A stretch of 64,000 nucleotides of DNA, taken from contig OY856409.1 of NCBI GenBank assembly GCA_963693085.1, positions 505,443,303 to 505,507,302 of the forward strand. The letters are read 5' to 3'. Position numbers and translations under genes: made by a program. Source of the DNA: Alisma plantago-aquatica (taxonomy: Eukaryota; Streptophyta; Magnoliopsida; Alismatales; Alismataceae). Below the pieces are notes generated by a model. The model was not told where the DNA came from. It made no database searches and was given only the letters and a program-made list of their open reading frames with translations. This document shows, piece by piece, positions 43,773-56,123 of this stretch. Numbering within the stretch: the stretch's first letter is position 1; every line of letters starts with the position of its first letter.

Positions 43773-46700
43773 ATGGCTAGTAATATTAAACATATCTAGC
43801 AACATCATCTTAACCATCCGTGTTAGTATATTTGACAACATAAGCATGTTTACAACATGAGCATAACTACAACATAAGCATATCTATTATCTCTTATTGT
43901 ACTATACATGATCTCAATGAAAAGAAAGCAAATAAGGGATTATCATCCAACATGAAGCATTGTGTATAACCCTAACTAGATTTGCTACACAGTCGTTTAA
44001 AACTATTATTACACCCTGAGCAATTTGGGGATACCACTCAAAATCCAACTGACCACTACTAATCGAAATCAGTGCCATACAAGATCTAGGAAGAGCCAGA
44101 CTCCTAAGATCTTTCCCACCCCTGGTCAGTACAGGCCTGCCACAGTGACACATAAGGTCAAGCTGCTAACAGTCTAGTTTGTCCTTGGTACATGTCACGA
44201 CACTAGTGAAAGGAGGTAGCTACGCACACCCTACCATCTGAGGTACAACCGTAGTTGTCCTCCAATCTCATCACATATATAATCACCGAGACACGGCCAT
44301 AGACATTCTAAAACTGAGGGCTAGGTATGACCGTAGTCATCCTCCCTAAACACTTGGATTCAGGTAGACAAGCACCCCACATACTCAATAGTATGTGCTC
44401 TGAGTTTCCCTTAGGAATACTCATTTCACCATATGGCAAGTTCTGACACTCAGATGGATCTATGGCACGTGGCACTACATGATTAGAATTTCACTGGATT
44501 AATTATTTCCAATTGGGTGAATTAAAGCTACATCATACAAGTGGACATACAAGCCCTAATTCATCTCTAGCAAACATTGCTATATAAAAATTTTAGAAGA
44601 TATAAAATGTATGAGACATATTGTTCATCATTTCATCATCACATGATGTTATTAACTTTCCATTCATGAGACTGCACTTGTCATCATACTATCACATGAT
44701 ATTAATCTTTTTCTCAATATCACAATATATCAACACTTATCAACACAAGAGGATTACACCTCAGTCAGGGCTCAACCATGCCCAAAGGTCATTAAGAGAA
44801 TCATATTATTCCCTACAAGATCATCATTATCTTACCATGCCTTATAAAAAGTCTCAACAACATCACTTGCAAATAATACACTGGACAACACAATATTGCA
44901 TTAATGAGCTGGGAGATATTCATAAACAATCATAATAGGGTTATATTAACATTAAGAACATTCCTTTATTACATCAACATGCAAGAAAACTAGATATTAT
45001 TAACCCTCGTCATATTCATAATGCACATATTTAGCATAAGAAAGTATCAACCATGTGGCTATGATGACCACCAACTAACACATTAAGGTTATGATCATAT
45101 TAAGGAGATTATTCCACCATCATGCCATATAAGAAGGTTAATATGAGTATTCATATTTATCTATATGCATTAGAGTTAGTTTCAAAAAGATAAACTATAT
45201 TAATATTACTAATCAACACTCATACGCAAACCCTAACACATGGAATCCCCATTGAATCATGGATGCATAAGGTGAAGAATCTCCATCATAGTCCATACCA
45301 TTCTCACGTATGCATCCACACATAACTCAAGGTGTAACCATCAGTTTATAACATACTATGGTTCAACCATAAAAGAGAGTACTCCATGATTGTATTCACC
45401 CTTCAAGGACTATTCATAACCACTTACCAGCATTTGGTTATATTAAGACTAGGTATAACAAGCTATACCTCATTAGGGCTATATATCAACACAATATGGC
45501 CATCATCCCTTCTATTCATATGAGTGAAGAGGTAAGACTACCTTATTAAGGGTAACCCTCCATTTGTTCCATCATCTTTCAACCCATATAACCATACTAG
45601 TACGTCACCCAGAACCATTGGATGTTAAAAAGGTAAGACCATTGGTTGTTTACATAAGTCAACACCTTGGATAAATCACCTATGAAGTTAATGAGTTTTT
45701 CTCTAGAAAGAGTCACCCTTTAACCCTAGACTTCCCTTGATTAACAACATAAAAAGTTCCATTGAGAGTAGAGTAAAACCCAGAAGCGATTGTTTATTTA
45801 AAATAAGTCGTCAATAAATGGCTTCTTAAGTTGATCTCATAAAGGAAACCATATAAATCACTTTAATAGGACCTAAAGATTACATTAGGAATCATTCCAA
45901 TTTATTGGATGAAGAATCATTAGATCTTAACCATTGGGTCAAGTTCATATATTAAAACCATCAATTGGAGTATAGGTCCAACCACTGCATCAAATGACCC
46001 AAGAAACCATTAGTTTAAGGATTAGTTAATGCTACAACTACATGCTTAACTCACCATAGGTTGTGGAGACATGATCCACCATCAGTAGTGACCATTAAGT
46101 CACCCTAGGTTGTTAGATCAATACTATATTCATTAATCACCATCGAATATCAAGTTAATGTCGTCATTGATTGATAGCATCATTAGGGTACTTAGTTGTT
46201 AATCATTAAGATTCTAATTAGGCCAAAACCTGACCTAAGGGATGAACATAAGCTGACACCCTTGGTCGCCACCGTCAGTTGTAATGAATACAACACCATC
46301 GGTTGTTGCAATGGTACCACCATTGGGTCATGTGAGAAGAAATCAACTTTAAACCCTAAAATTGACCATTGGTTGATGGGTGCTTAGCACCACTCGTTGC
46401 CCAAACTACCTGATCATAGTCATATTATATCTTAGGAGGAACGTACACATGATTACAAGTTCATGTAGAATTGAAATCAGAATAGGAAACATCATAAAAT
46501 TTGAAACCCAAGTCAAGCATAGCTTTTTAGTGCATGGATCATCATTTTAAAGCAAGAACATGAGCTAGCAAGCTTATGGTAGCAACAAACATGGAGAAAG
46601 GTATAAAACTTGCATATAATGAGAACATAAAATCCCAAATAGAAGAAAACTAGAGTAGGTAGGGTAGAAAATCCAAGCATAAGCTCTAAACTCGTCCATC

Positions 46701-47069
46701 TAACACCTTTCTCCGTCAAAGAAGAAAACTCTAAGCATAAGGAGCAAGAAAGGTAGGGTTTTAGAGCTTTAGAGCAACTTATACCATGTAACATCAAGTT
46801 TATGACCTGGAGGTAGGTCTAAGTAAGGAGAAGAGCAAGAAAAATGGAGAAGGAAGCAATAAAACAACTTGCCTTGGTCGAAATCTTTAGAAGATGGCGT
46901 TGGAAACCCTAGGTAGGGCTAGATAGAGCTCTAGGAGACCTTCTTCTCCAAAAAGTGGTTGTCTACTACCTTAGAGCAATTGGTTTCACGTAAAAATAGA
47001 GTGGAATCGTTGCTTTAGGTAAGATGAAAGATAAAGCAAGAAAATTTTCGTACTTGGGCAAGGAAGAGG

Positions 47070-47077
47070 TAAATATA
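47070..47077 (-). promoter_or_regulatory. Putative leftward TATA box of X LTR copy 2
   Basis: The minus strand reads TATATTTA, as in copy 1. Confidence 0.3.
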
Positions 47078-48329
47078 GCCCATGGATAAGTATGGAAGCA
47101 AGCATGAGGTGTACAAGTAGCTTCCCCATGTGTCCATGGCCTTAAACTATTAAGGATATACAAGCAGCTGAACCAACATCCATGGAGACCTACTTATACC
47201 TCGTTTCTTGATTTTGCAAGCAAAGCAAAAATACCATTTGCTTGAGAGCTCCTAAAGGTAGCTCATCCATAAAGGGATAAACCCTAAAATACCCTTGAGG
47301 AAAATGCCTCCAAACCAAGGTTCAACTAGGCACCCCATGGCTCAACAAGCTCAATAATAATGAGAGAACATCCAAAGAATATAATGAAAGTGATAAATTG
47401 CAAGAAAAACCTCCCGATTGGGTAAATTGTAGAAAAGACCAAAATGTACATAAAATTGCATAACTTGCACAAACATTGTTCAAATTGGACCAAACTTGAA
47501 AATTAAGATTGTATTATGATTCCAAATCATATGACAAAGTTAGATTATAGTTATAATAATTCAATCATGATAATTAAGCATGTTCAACCCTTTAAGCAAG
47601 GTTAGGGGTCTCACAACCATAAACCCCTAACATGGATTTCGCCCCTGAAATCTAAGGTAAACAAAGATGGATACTTCTTATGCACCTCATCCTCAATCTT
47701 ACACATTGTTATTTTCATCACATTATGATGTCACATCATTCTCATATAAGACATATTTCTCTCTGTAAAGACCAAGTCTCTACTATTAAACATGATAAAC
47801 AAATCACCATTTGTGTGGCAGCAGAAGAATTAAAACTTGACTTTATTCAAAATGTATAAAGAGTAAATTACAAATATTTCCCAAATGGGAGTACAACTTT
47901 ATACAAGCATAGGATCTAGGTAGAGGAAAACTTAGACTAATACAACATTGTCTCCAAACAAAAACAACTTAGAACATAAAAGCAACTATGATCATATATT
48001 TTCCTTTTCCTTCATCTCCTATCCTTAGTCTTAGGTTCACCAAGCTTGCAAGCGTACTCTGATCCTAGCCTGGATGGTTGGGGTCATCCAGCAAGAGAAG
48101 GATAAAAGGTATGTGTCAATAAAAAAAGAATTGGACAAGTATTAGTCAACAACACTGCATAATAAAGGATTCTCTATGCTACAAGAGTTTAAGTGAATGA
48201 GATAGATATTCAAATAAGAATAAGAGAACTGCCATATACAATCATCACAATAACAATCACATAGCATGAATATATTAAGACACAAACTCATCTCAATGTA
48301 GGGTGAGGAACCTACCGGACCTCACCAAT

Positions 48330-48455
48330 GGCAGGGGGACTAAAACCCCAGTGCCTAAACAGTGGCAGGCGGACTAAAACCCCAGTGCCTAATATATAAA
48401 ATGGCAGGGGGACTAAAACCCCAGTGCCCGACAGGGGGACTAAAACCCCAGTACC
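48330..48455. repeat. Four short repeats with GGGG-actaaaa-CCCC dyad
   Basis: 'ggcagggggactaaaacccc' followed by 'agtgcc' occurs at about 48330, 48364, 48403 and 48432, with minor changes. The GGGG/CCCC arms could form a small stem. Confidence 0.9.
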
Positions 48456-50242
48456 CTTTGGGTGGTTTGTACTCATGTACACTACATTGTCATTTGGCCT
48501 AAAATACATCATGCTTAAATAGTCACTTGGCAGTATAGTGAAAAGTAACAAGATTGCAACATAGCATTGGGAATAAAACCCAAATAAATAAATGGGCCAT
48601 CAAAGGCAACAACAATACCCAAGAACTCCAACAAGTAAAGGAGCCAACATAATCAACCACAATATACAATGTTTCCAAGTATTTCAAAAGGATAAGCCAA
48701 CATAGGCAATATCAAGATTAAAGCATTTCCAAGTAAAGGAGGCAACATATGTAGTAGCAAGATTCACATGATTCAATTGAATGAGCCACAATGACATAAA
48801 ATAAGTAAAGAGCCAATAAATGAAATTAGAAGGATAACAAGGCTAGCACAATAATAATTGTGGGGTTGGAAAAGTCCCAACTGAAGGATAGGTAGTTTGC
48901 ACAATATACATTCCACATTCATTTCACATTCATCATAAATGTTCACATAAATATGATTCACATACACAAATAGGATCCACATACCTGTTTTATTTATTTA
49001 CCATCACATTCACCAAATCGATTGCATCCAATTCCATATTTCCCTAGTTACATTATTACACATGTATTAATATATGTAAAAACATAAATCATAGGAAAAA
49101 CCCTAATTTTACAAAACCACGATTTAGGGTTTAAAACCTAGTCTAATAGATTGGTCATATTCTCCTGAATAAGAAAACATATTTTATTTTACAAATTGGA
49201 GTTAAAATGCATTAATTATGTATTTTAGAACATTTTATATATTTTAAAAGGCTTTCAAAACAAACTTCAAAAAGGAAACATAATTGGGACTCAAAAACCA
49301 TAAAATCAGGTTCTACATGAAAAATCATTTCCATCGACTATTTATTTGCATTTTTCTGACATGGGAATGATTTATTATGAATTAAATCATCTCAGCCAAT
49401 AAGAATTCAGGAAAACCATAGCGTGACAGTAATTTAAATCTAAATGTAAATCGATGTAAATAATAGGTGAAATGACAAAATTACCCTTGCTCGCCAAAAC
49501 AAATCAATTAAAACGATGAGGGCAATATGGTCATTTGTATGTATCAGCATTTGCAGCGAGGAAGCAAAACAGAACGTCGATTTTACACAAATACCCATGC
49601 TCGTTTAATTGGCTAATTATGGGCACAGGGGCTCCCTGGTCATTGGGTGACCAGGATTGTTCCTACCCTGGCCATGGCTGCGAGCAGCACAGCTTGGAGC
49701 TTGGCTCCATGGCACATCTCGCTATCCAGGGCGCACAACCGAGAATGGAAACTCGAAACGAGTTCCCTAAGTTCCTACTATCACAGAGACGCATAAAGAG
49801 GGATCTCTCATGCCTGAGAACTATGGAAACGAGCTCGATCCGGCCGGAAACAGGGGAGCAAGATCGGGGTAACCATACACTGAAAACACACGAAAACAAG
49901 AAACTAAGGTCGTGGTTACCTTCGTGGGACCAAGGCGAGTCGGAAGGGTGCATCGCCGCGGGCGGAGGAGCACCAGGATGCCAACTAGCAGGTGACGGTG
50001 GTCCATTGGGCTATAGGACCAGGCATTCAGGGGCATCGTGAGGTAAACTGAGAGTGGAGAGGGAAAGAGCGAGTGCCGGAGTTGGTTACCTAGCGTCTAA
50101 TTGACCCGAGGTGGTCGAAGGTGCAAGCAGCAAGTCGTCGTTGCTGGGGAAGAAGACCGAGTAGGTTGGTGAGCTCCATGGAAAAAGAGGAGAAATCGAA
50201 GGAGGAGGAAGAAAGGTGGAGGCCCGACGTTCATTCCCTTAG

Positions 50243-50251
50243 CCTTAAATA
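50243..50251 (-). promoter_or_regulatory. Putative leftward TATA box, Y unit 1
   Basis: The minus strand reads TATTTAAGG. The equivalents in units 2 and 3 are TATATAAGG, so this one has diverged. Confidence 0.35.
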
Positions 50252-53172
50252 GGCGCGAGGAGGCGTCTAGCACCTTCTGCGACCTCACGACGGGGAAGAG
50301 GAGGAGGCCCCGATTGGGCGTTTCGTCTAGAATGAATGAGGGGTAATGAAAGTTATCTCAATCGATTCGTCTCAGCGATACGAACTCAACGTAAAATAAA
50401 TCTCGCGAAGAGGTGCAGGAGGGAGAGAGGGAGAGGCGAAGAAGGCAGGGAGTCGAGACTGTTCCCAGACTCGCGGCCCGCTGGAGGTAGGGGACGATGT
50501 GGTTGCCGTTGGATCATGGGTCAAACTGATCAGGACCGTTGGATGGCGTTGAAGGTGAAAGGGGTGTGTGACAAGTAAATAAATGAAAACTATAGCGTTA
50601 CACGGTGAAATGAAATGGATTAAATGCATTTGATTTAAAAAACTTTAATCATACTATATTAAAAGCTTATAAAATGGATTTGAAAGGTCAAAAGAAGTCC
50701 AAATGACACCAAATTTGGACCATAGGTTCATGTTAGCATTTAGAACGATGCTATATAATTAGATTTCGTATTTATATCCAATAAGGCCCTTAATAAATAC
50801 ATTGCTCATTAAAGTGTATTTTAACACATTAAAAGGTGTGAATTATTATGAAATGACTATATTAATGCAATTAGTGAGTCAAATTCGAGGTGACAGATAT
50901 ACATGAGTATTAGGAGAAAAATATTAACCTTTAAATATGTTTTCACACATTTATCATCAAACTGGAGGAGAGAGAAAGTAAAAGGAGTAATATTCTCATT
51001 AATCACTCAAATACACATAATTACTAATATATTTATCCAAAAAGCTCCAAATTAATATTATCTACTTATATCCATCCTTAGTGACCAAATTACATTATTA
51101 ACCTTCGATTATCTCCTTAATTAGGTTATTTGTGCAAACACCCCTCCATTATCATAAATGAGGGGAAAAGGTGATTTTAAACATTGAATTGTGCTCCAAT
51201 TGCACAAGGGGTCCAAAAAGAATATAAAATAAGGGAAATTTATGAAAAAGGTCCAAATGGACTAGAAAGAAAAGAAAAGCTCAAAAGTGGGTAAATTGCA
51301 GGGAAGACCCTGAAATTCAGTATGTTACAGCACACCACCCCTTAAAGAGGATTTCGTCCCCGAAATCACAACAAGAGGAAAGAGAGGGTGAGTGTGCAAC
51401 TTCCCAACCTTAAACACTAGGTTATAACCCTTAATCTAGGGTACAACACAAAATCTACATAAGTCAGGTGTTACTAAGGTTTCAACAAAACCTATAGCCT
51501 TTTTTTTCAAACTTAAATTAACATTTTTGCCTTATTAGCATAATCTCCATCATGAATATGTATCTTATATATTATACTACTACTTGTGCCACATTTTATT
51601 CAAAACAATTATATCTCAATATTATATCATGTGTATTTCCCTTATCAAGGGTTTTAAGCACAATTAGGGTTTATTAAGCCATTTCAACATTAATTAATGT
51701 ATTAGATCAAAAATCTTAATAACATGAATTCATTTTCCATTATCCTCTTAAAACTATCATATAGAATTATCACAAATTATTTTGTAGAAAAAGTTAATAT
51801 TATCCAACAAGTTATTAAGCATATAATAATTCCAAATAATGTTCATATTACACATTTTCATATCATCTTTCATACTCATATTAATGACATCATTAATCTT
51901 TTTCATCCATTACACTTCATATTATAAATTATACATATTTTACATCACATTAGGCATTTATGAATATTTATGTGAATCCAATTATTCATTATCATGTTTG
52001 AGTCATTATATGCATTTTAGTGAATATGATGTAACACATTAACTAATTTTACAAAACCATGATTTAGGGTTTAAAACCTAGTCTAATAGATTGGTCATAT
52101 TCTCCTGAATAAGAAAACATATTTTATTTTACAAATTGGAATTAAAATGAATTAATTATGTATTTTAGAACATTTTATATATTTAAAAAGGCTTTCAAAA
52201 CAAACTTCAAAAAGGAAACATAATTGGGACTCAAAAACCATAAAATCAGGTTCTACATGAAAAATCCTTTCCATCGGCTATTTATTTGCATTTTTCTGAC
52301 ATGGGAATGATTTATTATGAATTAAATCATCTCAGCCAATAAGAATTCAGGAAAACCATAGCGTGACAGTAATTTAAATCTAAATGTAAATCGATGTAAA
52401 TAATAGGTGAAATGACAAAATTACCCTTGCTCGCCAAAACAAATCAATTAAAATGATGAGGGCAATATGGTCATTTGTATGTATCAGCATTTACAGCGAG
52501 GAAGCAAAACAGAACGTCGATTTTACACAAATACCCATGCTCGTTTAATTGGCTAATTATGGGTGCAGGGGCTCCCTGGTCATTGCGTGACCAGGATTGT
52601 TCCTACCCTGGCCATGGCTGCGAGCAGCACAGCCTGGAGCTTGGCTCCATGGCACATCTCGCTATCCAGGGCGCACAACCGAGAATGGAAACTGGGAACG
52701 AGTTCCCTAGGTTCCTACAATCACAGAGACGCATAAAGAGGGATCTCTCATGCCTGAGAACTATGGAAATGAGCTCGATCCAGCCGGAAATAGGAGAGCA
52801 AGATCGGGGTAACCATACACTGAAAACACACGGAAACAAGAAACTAAGGTTGTGGTTACCTTCGTGGGACCAAGGTGAGTCGGAAGGGTGCATCGAGGAT
52901 GCCAACTAGCAGGTGGCAGCGGTGATGGCAGTACAGTGGGCTATAGGACCAGGCATTCGGGGGCATCGTGAGGTAAACTGAGAGTGGAGAGGGGAAGAGC
53001 GGGTGTCGGAGTTGGTTACCTAGCATCTAATTGACCCGAGGTGGTCGGAGGTGCTAGCAGCAGGTCGTTGTTTTCGGGGAACAAGACCGAGTAGGTCGGT
53101 GAGCTCCGTGGAAAAAGAGGAGAAATTGAAGGAGGAGGAAGAAAGGTGGCGGCCCGACGGTCGTTCACATAG

Positions 53173-53181
53173 CCTTATATA
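53173..53181 (-). promoter_or_regulatory. Putative leftward TATA box, Y unit 2
   Basis: The minus strand reads TATATAAGG in 'gcctatataaggct'. Confidence 0.4.
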
Positions 53182-56114
53182 GGCGTGAGGAGGCGTCTAG
53201 CACCTTCTGCGACCTCACGACACGGAAGAGGAGGAGGCCCCGATTGGGCATTTCGTCTAGAATGAATGAGGGGTAATGAAAGTTATCTCAATCGATTCGT
53301 CTCGGCGATACGAACTCAACACAAAAGAAATCTCACGAAGAGGTACAGGAGGGAGAGAGGGAGAGGCAAAGAAGCCAGGGAGTCGGGATTGTTCCCAAAC
53401 TCGCGGCCCGCTGGAGGTAGGGGACGATGTGGTTTCCGTTGGATCATGGGTCAAACTGATCAGGACCGTTGGATGGCACTGAAGGTGAAAGGGGTGTGTG
53501 ATAAGTAAATAAATGAAAACTATAGCGTTACACGGTGAAATGAAATGGATTAAATGCATTTGATTTAAAAAACTTTAATCATATTATATTAAAAGCCTAT
53601 AAAATGGATTTGAAGGGTCAAAAGAAGTCCAAATGACACCAAATTTGGACCATAGGTTCGTGTTAGCATTTAGAACGATGCTATATAATTAGATTTTGTA
53701 TTTATATCCAATAAGGCCCTTAATAAATACATTGCTCATGAAAGTGTATTTTAACACATTAAAAGGTGTGAATTATTATGAAATGACTATATTAATGCAA
53801 TTAGTGAGTCAAATTTGAGGTGATAGATATACATGAGTATTAGGAGTAAAATATCAACCTTTAAATATGTTTTCACACATTTATCATCAAATTGGAGGAG
53901 AGAGAAAGTAAAAGGAGTAATATTCTCATTAATCACTCAAATACACATAATTACTAATATATTTATCCAAAAAGCTCCAAATTAATATTATCTACTTATA
54001 TCCATCCTTAGTGACCAAATTACATTATTAACCTTCTCTTATCTCCTTAATTGGGTTATTTGTGCGAACACCCCTCCATTATCATAAATGAGGGAAAAAG
54101 GTGATTTTAAACATTGAATTGTGCTCCAATTGCACAAGGGGTCCAAAAAGAATATAAAACAAGGGAAATTTATGAAAAAGGTCCAAATGGACTAGAAAGC
54201 AAATAAAACCTCAAAAGTGGGTAAATTGTAGGGAAGACCCTGAAATCCAGTATGTTACAGCACACCACCCCTTAAAGAGGATTTCGTCCCCAAAATCACA
54301 ACAAGAGGAAAGAGAGGGTGAGTGTGCAACTTCCCAACCTTAAACACTAGGTTATAACCCTTAATCTAGGGTACAACACAAAATCTACATAAGTCAGGTG
54401 TTACTAAGGTTTCAAAAAAACCTATAGCCTTTTTTTTTTCAAACTTAAATTAACATTTTTGCCTTATTAGCATAATCTCCATCATGAAGAGGTATCTTAT
54501 ATATTATACTACTACTTGTGCCACATTTTATTCAAAACAATTATATCTCAATATTATATCATGTGTATTTCCCTTATCAAGGGTTTTAAGCACAATTAGG
54601 GTTTATTAAGCCATTTCAACATTAATTAAAGTATTAGATCAAAAATCTTAATAACATGAATTCATTTTCCATTATCCTCTTAAAACTATCATATAGAATT
54701 ATCACAAATTATTTGGTAGAAAAAGTTAATATTATCCAACAAGTTATTAAGCCTATAATAATTCCAAATAATGTTCATATTGCACATTTTCATATCATCT
54801 TTCATACTCATATTAATGAAATCATTAATATTTTTCGTCCATTACACTTCATATTATAAATTATACATATTTTACATCACATTAGGCATTTATGAATATT
54901 TATGTGAATCCAATTATTCATTATCATGTTTGAGTCATTATATGCATTTTAGTGAATATAATGTAACACATTAACTAATTTCACAAAACCACGATTTAGG
55001 GTTTAAAACCTAGTCTAATATATTGGTCATATTCTCCTGAATAAGAAAAAATATTTTATTTTACAAATTGGAGTTAAAATGAATTAATTATGCATTTTAG
55101 AACATTTTATATATTTAAAAAGGCTTTCAAAACAAACTTCGAAAAGGAAACATAATTGGGACTCAAAAACCATAAAATCAGGTTCTACATGAAAAATCCT
55201 TTCCATCGGCTATTTATTTGCATTTTTCTGACATGGGAATGATTTATTATGAATTAAATCATCTCAAGCAATAAGAATTCAGGAAAACCATAGCGTGACT
55301 GTAATTTAAATCTAAATGTAAATCGATGTAAATAATAGGTGAAATGACAAAATTACCCTTTCTCGCCAAAACAAATCAATTAAAACGATGAGGGAAATAT
55401 GGTCATTTGTATGTATCAGCATTTGCAGTGAGGAAGCAAAACAGAACGTCAATTTTACACAAATACCCATGCTCGCTTAATTGGCTAATTACGGGCGCAG
55501 GGGCTCCCTGGTCATTGCGTGAGCAGGATTGTTCCTACTCTGGCCATGGCTGCGAGCAGCACAGCCTGGAGCTTGGCTCCATGGCACATCTCGCTATCCA
55601 GGGCGCACAACCGAGAATGGAAACTGGGAACAAGTTCCCTAGGTTCCTACAATCACAGAGACGCATAAAGAGGGATCTCTCGTGCCTGAGAACTATGGAA
55701 ACGAGCTCGATCCGGCTGGAAATAGGGGAGCAAGATCGGGGTAACCATACACTGAAAACACACGGAAACAAGAAACTAAGGTCGTGGTTACCTTCGTGGG
55801 ACCAAGGCGAGTCGGAAGGGTGCATCTCCGCCGGTGGAGGAGCACCAGGACGAAAACTAGCAGGTGGCGGCGGTCCAGTGGGCTATAGGACCAGGCATTC
55901 GGGGGCATCGTGAGGTAAACTGAGAGTGGAGAGGGGAAGAGTGGGTGCCGGAGTTGGTTACCTAGCGTCTAATAGACATGAGGTGGTCGGAGGTGCAAGC
56001 AGCAGGTCGCCGTTGTCGGGGAAGAAGACCAAGTAGGTCAGTGAGCTCCGTGGCAAAAGAGGAGAAATTGAAGGAGGAGGAAGAAAGGTGGCGGCCCGAC
56101 GGTCGTTCCCATAG

Positions 56115-56123
56115 CCTTATATA
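56115..56123 (-). promoter_or_regulatory. Putative leftward TATA box, Y unit 3
   Basis: The minus strand reads TATATAAGG in the same context as unit 2. Confidence 0.4.

Larger units (their letters stand above)
36930..43775 (+). mobile_element. CACTA (En/Spm) DNA transposon, 6840 bp, 3-bp TSD (atg)
   Basis: ATG at 36930-36932 and 43773-43775 flanks 36933-43772. The right terminus, read inward, is CACTACTACAGAACACGCC. The left is CACGAGTACAGAAACAAG, so its CACTA end has mutated. X LTR copies 1 and 3 have the empty site. Inside are a truncated TNP2-like transposase and a complete protease gene, with paired subterminal motifs at both ends. The spacer 37400-38640 has no recognised gene; a CT-rich proline/serine frame at 37305-37791 may be captured DNA. 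Confidence 0.95.
35988..47615 (-). repeat. Family X LTR copy 2, split by the CACTA element
   Basis: It starts 'tgtaagaacccattacac', breaks at 36932, resumes at 43776 and ends 'ggggtctcaca' at 47615. Without the insertion it is about 4.79 kb. It serves as right LTR for internal region 1 and left LTR for internal region 2. Confidence 0.85.
47766..51329 (-). repeat. Family Y complete LTR
   Basis: It starts 'tgtaaagaccaag' and ends 'attcagtatgttaca'. The first 1.34 kb (to 49102) is unique; the remainder recurs twice downstream. Confidence 0.88.

Noticed and set aside
49535..50041. 168-codon plus-strand frame repeated in Y units (also 52475 and 55407)
   Set aside because: It lies antisense to the inferred LTR transcript in a GC-rich segment, differs in length between units and has no recognised domain.
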